A DNA stretch of 64,000 nt from Paramacrobiotus metropolitanus (taxonomy: Eukaryota > Tardigrada > Eutardigrada > Parachela > Macrobiotidae), in the NCBI RefSeq assembly GCF_019649055.1, contig NW_026570236.1, forward strand, positions 558,001 to 622,000, given 5' to 3'. Position 1 is the first letter of the stretch; each line of letters starts with the position of its first letter. The translations under genes were made by a program, and so were the position numbers. The notes below the pieces were generated by a model. The model made no database searches, had not been told where the DNA came from, and worked only from the letters and a program-made list of their open reading frames with translations. This document shows positions 56,554-64,000 of this stretch, piece by piece.

Positions 56554-59500
56554 ATGTTATCTGGTCGGCACCGTCTTCTTTCCCTTGTGCTAAACACGAT
56601 CTGCACGGAACCCAAGCGCACGCAGTTCCCCCGACCTGCAGCACTCGGATTACGCGTATTCCACTCTGCAGTGTCCAAGTTCTCCGTTCCTATGGCGGTT
56701 GTTGTTCCGGAAGCAGTGGCGACTGGTGTGGAGGGACCAGAACCCAGTGAGAACCTCAGTAAGGAACCAGCTATCCTGGCCAGTGATTCTGACGGTCTAG
56801 ATGCACTGCCCAAAGTCGCGCCAGAAGATACTGGATTTGTGCATCGCGAGGTGGGCTTCCGCTACTCTTTCTGCTTTACCACTCAGGGTTGCATTCAACT
56901 TGCAATGGAATTTTTCAGAGGAAAGACGTGAGAGTGAAGTTGAAAAAGTGCGCGATATTGTTGGGATACTCGGGACATGGATTTAGTGGAATGCAGTGGT
57001 AAGAATTCGAGATACCGTAATATCTCTCATTTCGGCGGAAATTATAAAATAACTCACAAAAAAAGTAAAATAGTGGTTTAGTCGAATTGCAGAAAAAATA
57101 GTTGTCCTACTTGATGAGTAGTAATATAAAATATCTTTGAGCTAGCCTGTCGAGAGCTTTTGCCATTGGCTTTTGGAGCACCACAGATATTCTTTTTCTG
57201 CGTTTTTTTATGTTACATATGAACTTCGAATTTTGTTTACAGCTATTTTATGTAAAACAAATACGGATAATTGGTTTGTTTGTTATCGGATGCTGCGCCG
57301 GAATCAGGCTACTGCTTTTTAATATTGTGCTGTAATTAATGGCTTCCTTGTTCTGTTTACTCATTCTGAAATCTGTTTTCAGCAACCCCGAAGTAGAAAC
57401 GATAGAGAACGTTTTACTAAGCGCCATGGCCAAGCTGAAGCTTATACCGGAGAATTGGCGGGACGACATGCAGGTGCTGGGTTTCCAGCGCACCGCGCGC
57501 ACCGATAAAGGTGTGAGCGCTGCCGGACAAGTGATCTCCATACCTTTGGGTGAGTGGAAAGATTTAATTAATTTTTACGCGTAGTGTTGCATGTGCATTT
57601 TGAAGTCTGGAGCGAAATTTCGAATTGTTTTTCAGCTGATCCCTCTCAAGCCGTTGTCGACCAAGTCAATGCTGAGCTCCCACCCGTTATTAGATTGTTC
57701 GGTAAGGACTGCGTTTTGCAGCTGCTTACAGCTTACTAATGTTGAGATTGTTTTCCTGACTGTACTGCATTCGCTTCTTAATTGTTGCCCAACATTATAC
57801 AGTTCCGTGTTTTCAAAATGTTTATGTGGTACAAGTATTGGTACTGAAGAATAGCTTTTTTTCGTGCAGGACTGAAGCGCGCAACTAGAAGTTTCAACTG
57901 TAAAAACTGGTGCTCATCACGCACGTACACGTATTTGCTGCCGACAATGGCGTTCGCTCCCATCGAAACCGTAGTCTCTTATGATTGCCGCATCGAACCG
58001 GAAAAAATCCAGACCGTCAACCGGCTCCTTAAACGCTATCTCGGAAGCAATAATTTTCATAATTTTACCACTGGAGTGTAAGTAACAGTCTTCTTTTACC
58101 CTGGATAATATTTTTTTGTCGCAGTAGAGGTGGTATCATTTGCTTGATTTTGTTTTAGAAAAGCTTGGCAGGATTCTGCGAAACGTTTTATACGAGAAAT
58201 CAGCGTAAGTCGCTCGCATTGTTAAAGAATTATAAAGAAGTACGTATCTAATCGTAAGATCTTCCATCGTCGCGTTGTAATTGTAAAGATTGTTTAATAA
58301 AAAATAATAATACTACTAATAATTTGTTTAGTTATTACTAATATTTTGCTTAGTGGTTTAGATCATAATATTATTATTATTATCTTACTTTACAATTACA
58401 GTGTAGCAATAGATCTTTACGTTGTTTGCGTTTACTTTTTGTGGTTGCTCTTGCTAATACCTAAATTGTGCACGCTATTGTTCAGTGTTCCGACCCTTTT
58501 GTCCGGGAGGATATCGAATTTGCCACAATCAGTGTTAACGGGCAGAGTTTTATGATGCACCAAATCCGGAAGATGATTGGTCTGGTTATCGCTGTGATGA
58601 GAGGCCATGTAGAGGAAAAGATTTTTGATACTGTATACGGACCAGTCAAGGTATTTTACGCTGCATTTCATTGTTTGCACTCAACTGGATATGTACCAGC
58701 AGTTCGAAGTTCCACAATATTTCGTTGCGAGTGTTTAGCTTAAAATTTAGTGGCATTAGGCTTAAACTTTAAATAGTATTACTTACGGTGTTGGTGCTCG
58801 TGTCGCTGTTTCAACTTGCCGTACACATAAAACTGAGCATTTACATTTGCGTCTATGCATTAATAGGCGAATATTCCACGAGCTCCTGGGCTGGGATTGA
58901 TGCTGGACCAGTGCCATTTTGATATGTACAATAGAAAATTTGGCAAAGACGGATGCCATGAGGCTTTATTATGGCCAGAATGCAAAGAGACCATAGCGCA
59001 GTTTAAAGAGGAGCATATTTTTCCCACTATCATTCGGGGCGAAAAGGACGAAAAAAGGTAGGAGATATACGGGGACAACTGGAACTGTAGAATGCGAAGC
59101 ATTAATAGTAATCACTGTGTTACCTTGAGATACGCATTTTTTTTTCATTTAACATAATTAGCTGACTGATCGATCGTACATTGTATTATTATAATTATGC
59201 AGTTTTTGTTGTTAGCCGTTTAATAACGAGCCGTAGCCGATAATCATACTTCCCAGAAATTTATTTTTTTACATTCCTGCATTTGAGCCTTTATTCACCG
59301 CGTAAAGCTCTGGATGCGAGAGAGCTGACATTTTGCACGTGGTAGCGATCCCTGCCGTTAGCCATTATCCTACGTAGCTGCAACAATTACATAGTGTTCT
59401 CCTTTCCTGTGAAAATTTCTCGCACAACCAAGTTAGTTAATTTGCATTCTCTCGCGAATTTGCAGTATGTTGTCGTGGTTGCAACATTTGCCGCTCCACG

Positions 59501-59676
59501 AATATGGTGTTGCTCGCGATCCTGCTAAAGAAAGGGACGGCACGCATAGTGCACTGGGCGATGCACAGTACACCGTTGATCGCCTTAGGGAAAGGGAAAT
59601 GGAAGGCGAAGAATCGGAATCGGGTGGCTCGGACAGTGAAAAAACCGTTCAAAAGAAGAAACTGAAAATGGCATAA
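56554..59676 (+). CDS. PUS1: tRNA pseudouridine synthase 1
   Basis: Nine exons with matching phases: 56554-56850, 56919-56998, 57383-57549, 57636-57701, 57870-58077, 58159-58204, 58486-58650, 58867-59057, 59466-59676 (stop), giving 476 residues. TruA-family signatures are in order: ILLGYSGHGFSGMQ, FQRTARTDKGVSAAGQV with the catalytic Asp codon at 57504-57506, FNCKNWCSSRTYTYLLP, NNFHNFT, GQSFMMHQIRKMIGLVIAV, PGLGLMLD, and EEHIFPTII. PUS1 isomerises uridines in tRNAs and some mRNAs in nucleus and mitochondria. The first 46 residues are Arg/Ser-rich without acids, like a mitochondrial presequence; a second ATG at 56692 (MAVVVPEA) could start a nuclear form. Compared with human PUS1 (427 residues) it is slightly long at both ends. 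Nothing looks broken. Confidence 0.96.
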
Positions 59677-59679
59677 ACG

Positions 59680-62420
59680 TTGATTGTTGAATAATAGTGA
59701 AGATTGTTTTGTTAAATATTAGAAAATCGTTTTGTGGATGCTTTTGTTGGGTTGTATTTTCTACGGTTAAAGAAGCACGTTACTTCCGGCTTTTGCGTGT
59801 TCGGTGCTGTGGTCAAGCTGAGAAAACATGGTTCTAATAAAATTCCAGTGTTACGTACCTCGTATGCTTTCGGTTGGCTTTTCAACTGTTTAAACGATCG
59901 GACATTTAGGGAGCGAAAATTCAGAAATTCCCGAAGTGGGGGATGTTTTGAGTATACAGAACTGGAGCACTGATTTTGTACGGTGCAGCTAAAAAAATGA
60001 CTCATGCTGCCAGCCTGTAGGCAGCCGATGCCTGCTAACACTAAACAGCCTAAACCGCCGTCGCTGCTGCTGCAGAGATCACAGGTTGAATGGCCTTTTG
60101 GCCGATCCCGCGGATAAACGGTGCCGCCCACTTCCGTAAACGACGACCAATGAGCGGGTCGCGCTTTGGCTTTCTGTCTGCTATGCTTCTCTGTCGGATT
60201 TGTTTGCCGGGTGTATTCTCCTTCACGGCACCTTTGTTCAACTGGTTCGTTCTATTCCGTTCAAAAATCGATATTGCGATCCCAAAGACAGAAGTAGAAC
60301 ATCCTTTCTGTCTGTTCTCTGTCTGCACTCGGTGCAGTCGCATATACCAGCACTACACAGCCACAGACAGAGTTGTGTATTGTGCAGACGTGAAGTAATT
60401 TTATCGGTGCTTCGCTGAGTCGCCTCTGAAATGTTTCGGACGACGTTATGAATAGCACAACGCATTTGCCGAATTTGCGCAGTTGATTTTCAATTGACAT
60501 GCTGTGCGTGATCGCCATATTTTTCTTCGAATACTCCACTTGATGGTACCGTTGTTGCCAGTGCGGTGTGGGTACCGTAATAAAGCACCACGGTTTGGAT
60601 TTGTGCATTAATTATCTCTGATCAGTGATCACTACTGGTTTTTCATCTCATCACTCCGTTTGGACACTTGTAAAGTAAGTTGTGCAAAAGACCTTGAAAC
60701 ATCTTTTGATGATTATCACGTTTTTGAACTCAGTTGTTGCGTTTTTTGTTGACGTTGACCTGAGAAAAATTGAGCTACGGCTACCGTTTGCCTGCGAGTC
60801 GTTTTAGGACGCGCTTTCCGGCTGTACAAGTTAAAGAAATCACTAATCTACCAAACTGAACTTAATTCTGTTAAAAAGTTTATATAAAACCAAATTCTAG
60901 TTCGTAATTTCAGATTTTGTGATTTATCAATTAAAAGTTGCTAATGATTAGTTGCTACAGATTGCTTAATACGGGGTTTGCGGGTTCCTTTGAAATGGAC
61001 GTCTTATACTTTGCTGAAATTGCCGAATGCGTACATGCTATAAAGCCGTCAGCTTTAGAAAATAGAAGGTATTTTTAATTAAGTCATGAGACTCATGATA
61101 GATTAACGGCACGTTTAACGTTAAATAACGTTTAATACTGATTTAAGTACTTAAATTACTTATTAATACAATAATTGATCGCTTTAAAGTTAAACTGAAA
61201 TGCATCTGTAATTTTTTTCTCTGAATAACTGCTTTCGTAACAGTAATTAGAATAATTGTTATCAGCGGGATTTATTACCGGCACGTGGCAAAAGCCATTT
61301 TACATGTTTCCCTAAAAACTGGAGCACTGCGTTTTTATTATAAAACCCCGAGAGCGCAGCTGCACATCGCGTGCAGCATTTATCCATTTTCCAAGTTCAA
61401 ATAAGCGGACAGAAAAATGGCCTCTTTCTGTCTTCTGCTCGCTCGGACATTTCTTTTTTGCCTCCGTTGGCGTCGCCATGGCATGTGTTATTGAGATCAG
61501 TTTGAGAAAAATCTGCCTTTTTGCACTGACCCGGTCGTCGTCGCAGCAGCAGACAAAGGCGCAGAATGAGATTATGAGAAGCAGAGTAAAGCCAGCGTCT
61601 AAAGCGAGAGATTGCAGCGCGGGGCCAGCTGCGAGCAATCAAACCAAAACTCCTTTTTCGTCAACACGTCGCTGACAAATCTAGTTTTCACGCACGCATC
61701 CAGTTGATTCAGGTCATCATTTAGGATGATTACTGGTTAATCAGGGGAGAAGCGGATTGACCACATTATTACGATTGCCGGTCCAGTTTTGTATTATTCA
61801 TCATGTTCACATGTTACTAATTAGAGCAAATTAATTAACGGCATCGTAATTTATTTAGCAAACGCTTTGCGAAGTGCTGACGCGCGTGTCGCTGATAACT
61901 GATCGTCTCCGTTTTTGCAGTAGCCATTTTTTACTGCATCATCCCGGCCACGCAGCCAATGAGCGTTGGTTGTTGTTTATCGGTGATTCCTTGATCGATC
62001 TCATCGACGCGATGTGTGTTATAATTCAACTTCCCTGTGTGTGTTGAGCGTCGCAAGTCAGCTTGTGCAAGTGCGCTGGCCGATGGTAATATGCATTAAG
62101 CCATTTATGTGATATGTCGACAGAGTGAAGCAGCATCTCATCTGTCTCTCTGTCTGCTCTCTGTCTCCGGCCAGCAACGTTGGCGCGGCTGTTATCGACC
62201 TGCAAAGTGTATTGAGAGTAATTTTGTTATATCCGTCTTCTGTCTGCCTCCTCTCGCGTCGGTGCTGCTTCTTTGACCAGCGCTGCACGGTTTTGTGTGT
62301 TTCGTGGAAGTTGGAGAGCATTCTGACCGGGCGGAATATTTTATTCATTTAAATTATTCGACCAGCGGGCGGAGTGTTTCTATCTGGATACCTGCCATTC
62401 GAATTTATTGGCGGTGATAC
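59680..62420. other. Long non-coding stretch, possible 5' region of next gene
   Basis: ORFs here lack motifs. Three CTGTCTG-rich pyrimidine tracts occur: about 60303-60330 (TTTCTGTCTGTTCTCTGTCT), 61425-61445 and 62142-62170, with another near 62240. They may be regulatory or part of untranslated exons of the gene starting at 62422. Confidence 0.45.
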
Positions 62421-62421
62421 G

Positions 62422-62485
62422 ATGGAGCGGAGCGGTCAGAAGAACAAGCGGCCCAGAGTCACAGACGGTCCGGGAAATTCTGCCA
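62422..62485 (+). CDS. Candidate first coding exon of an unidentified gene
   Basis: The ATG at 62422 (context GATACGATGG) encodes MERSGQKNKRPRVTDGPGNS and ends at a strong GTAAGT donor. The short basic segment QKNKRPR looks like a nuclear signal. The next exon was not found in the window, so the gene probably continues beyond it through a long intron. Too short to name. Confidence 0.4.
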
Positions 62486-62489
62486 GTAA

Positions 62490-63920
62490 GTGTACTGTAC
62501 GTACTTGCAAGTTTCAGATATTTTTTTCGATAGTTTTCGCAGGTTTTGTTGTTGTGTTAAAATGATGGTATTATTATTAACCCATAAATTGTAATGCTGA
62601 TACAAATTGTTGTAAGTCATTATTTCGTCACACTCGCAGCGTGCAATATGATTATTGTGAATGAAACCATTGTTGGAAAAATGGATTACATTTTTCATAA
62701 ATTATTTTATGCAATTGGATTGCGCGCTATTTGATAAAGCAGACAGTATTTTCACTATGAAAGTATGAAGAGCAGTAATTATTAGGTTTGTCGACGATTG
62801 ATCGTGAAAATGCTTTCTTCGGAAGTCATACCGCACAGAAAGTGCTTGTAAACATACGACGATACGAGTGCTCATTTGGAGGCCGGAGTGCGTTTGAATG
62901 AAGGGTCTTTATTAACCAGTTTTGCGGGTTTTGATCACCCGCACGCCGTCGAGCAGTTTTGCGGCAGGCGTGTACACACACACGGTATACTTTACGGAGA
63001 TATCAAATATGGATGCTGCCGCTCGTTTCATTTCCGCATGGGCATATATGTGTGTGACTGCACTGGTGCGGCGTTAATGCAACGCCAACTGGAGCACGGG
63101 GTGTTGCAGTTGTTTTCTCTGTATTTGTGTACGATGAGTGGCAGATTTTTGGCAAATGCTGTTCCCTAGTTCGAAGTAGTGACGGCAAGAAAAAAAACAG
63201 TTGAACTTGTACAGAAGTAGGGACAGCTGAGTATTTAATACCGGTTAGTCGATTACGTAATATTACACGCTGCTGTGTTTTGGTAAAATGTGACTAACAT
63301 CATATAAAAACATTTATGGAGAATTAATGAGTGAATTCGTGATTGTGGAGAAATTGTAGTCTAAAAGCATCAGCTTGTACATCTTTGACCTTGAAATTAC
63401 AAAAGAGGATTTCATAGCTGTTATCTGTACTTTGAGATTGGCACTAAACTAAAAGTTAAGATTACCGTTGATAATGTGAGTTCCATAAATTAAAACAAAT
63501 TAAATACCGTTTCATGGAATTTCCAGATCTTCTGGCGCTTACTCAATAATGTACCTTTGCATGCGGATGCAAATAGACGACGTCATTAAGCTGTTTAAGC
63601 ATACCGAATATGCAAGCAGAAATTTTGAATTCATAGCGGTCGAGTGGTCAGGAGCGGTAACAGTGGACTTGACCTAATTTACACTGAGCGCATAAATGCG
63701 AAGCTAGGGGGTTAATAAAAAAACCTGACCGGAAAAATCATTCTGCTCTCGCCGGTTGTGTCCACTACCAGAAAATGTAGTGGCGGTATAATGGGTGTTT
63801 TCATTACCAGCAGCGTCCCGTCTTAGTGGTTGGTAGCTTTTTTTGATGAGAAACGTTAGAAGGCAGACTTGACCTATTTTGGGCTAATTATTGCTGCTTT
63901 TGCGCGGTAGTTCTCGTTTG
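62490..63920. other. No gene resolved; probably intron of the 62422 gene
   Basis: AT-rich with scattered ORFs lacking motifs (for example 62876-63169). No terminal repeat or RNA gene recognised. Confidence 0.4.
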
Positions 63921-63924
63921 TGAA

Positions 63925-64000
63925 AATGCTCGACAGGACAGAGAAAGATTGCGAAGAGACGGAAGCCGGTGATTTAGGGCCGCATGTTTTATGCCCTATT
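63925..64000 (+). CDS. Possible coding exon running off the window end
   Basis: From ATG at 63925 the frame MLDRTEKDCEETEAGDLGPH stays open to the end of the window. Start context GTGAAAATGC is acceptable. Twenty-five codons are too few to judge coding potential. Confidence 0.25.

Overview
This is a window of animal nuclear DNA. Genes have many short exons with GT/AG introns (about 40 bp to 2.5 kb), and they encode animal housekeeping families: pseudouridine synthase PUS1, cytochrome c oxidase subunit 7C, a fatty-acid-binding protein, a BTB/BACK protein, aldehyde oxidase and eRF1. There are no operons or Shine-Dalgarno sites. The short introns and repeat load would suit a small ecdysozoan such as a tardigrade or arthropod, but that is only a guess; nothing in the window fixes the phylum.

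Layout. 0.1-0.8 kb is a tandem satellite of ~80-bp monomers. 1.4-2.6 kb (-) is a multi-exon gene with a zinc ribbon (possibly OB-fold, RPA1/SHLD2-like) carrying one in-frame TGA. 4.2-4.6 kb (+) is the C-terminal tail of a LINE reverse transcriptase. 4.9-15.6 kb holds GC-rich ORFs without recognised homologues, mostly on the - strand. One spliced gene there contains two copies of a histone H3 tail heptamer/hexamer, and a facing + strand ORF resembles a linker-histone winged helix. The 10.2-12.0 kb part is an array of about eight tRNA-like (SINE-type) units. 15.9-26.46 kb (-) is a large decayed Ty3/gypsy element: coiled-coil plus capsid Gag, in-frame TAG, zinc knuckle, protease, an extra integrase-type H2C2 ORF, RT, RNase H, integrase, then another H2C2 ORF.

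The element ends abruptly at a perfect 18-bp inverted repeat (26441-26479) and runs directly into the molybdenum half of an aldehyde oxidase/xanthine dehydrogenase gene (+, 26.46-31.47 kb, 13 exons) whose Fe-S and FAD half is absent. Then come a BTB-BACK gene fused to a cyclophilin-like domain (-, 31.95-34.65 kb), a four-exon fatty-acid-binding protein (-, 35.85-36.86 kb) and COX7C (-, 38.39-38.73 kb). 40.4-46.4 kb is repeat-rich: tandem MITE-like units, a decayed LINE and a fold-back element.

46.4-52.7 kb (+) is the most striking gene: an eRF1-like protein in which the visible 5' exon is a coiled coil instead of the stop-codon-reading N domain, and in which the GGQ tripeptide is replaced by a G-H-R sequence. 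A large fold-back element lies in its third intron and a near-identical copy, with ~150 bp of extra flank including part of an eRF1 exon, lies 4.9 kb downstream. 56.55-59.68 kb (+) is a complete nine-exon PUS1 gene. The last 4 kb is mostly non-coding with one or two first-exon candidates.

All homology calls are from reading and remembered family motifs; no search was run. Exon borders were placed by splice consensus plus phase consistency.
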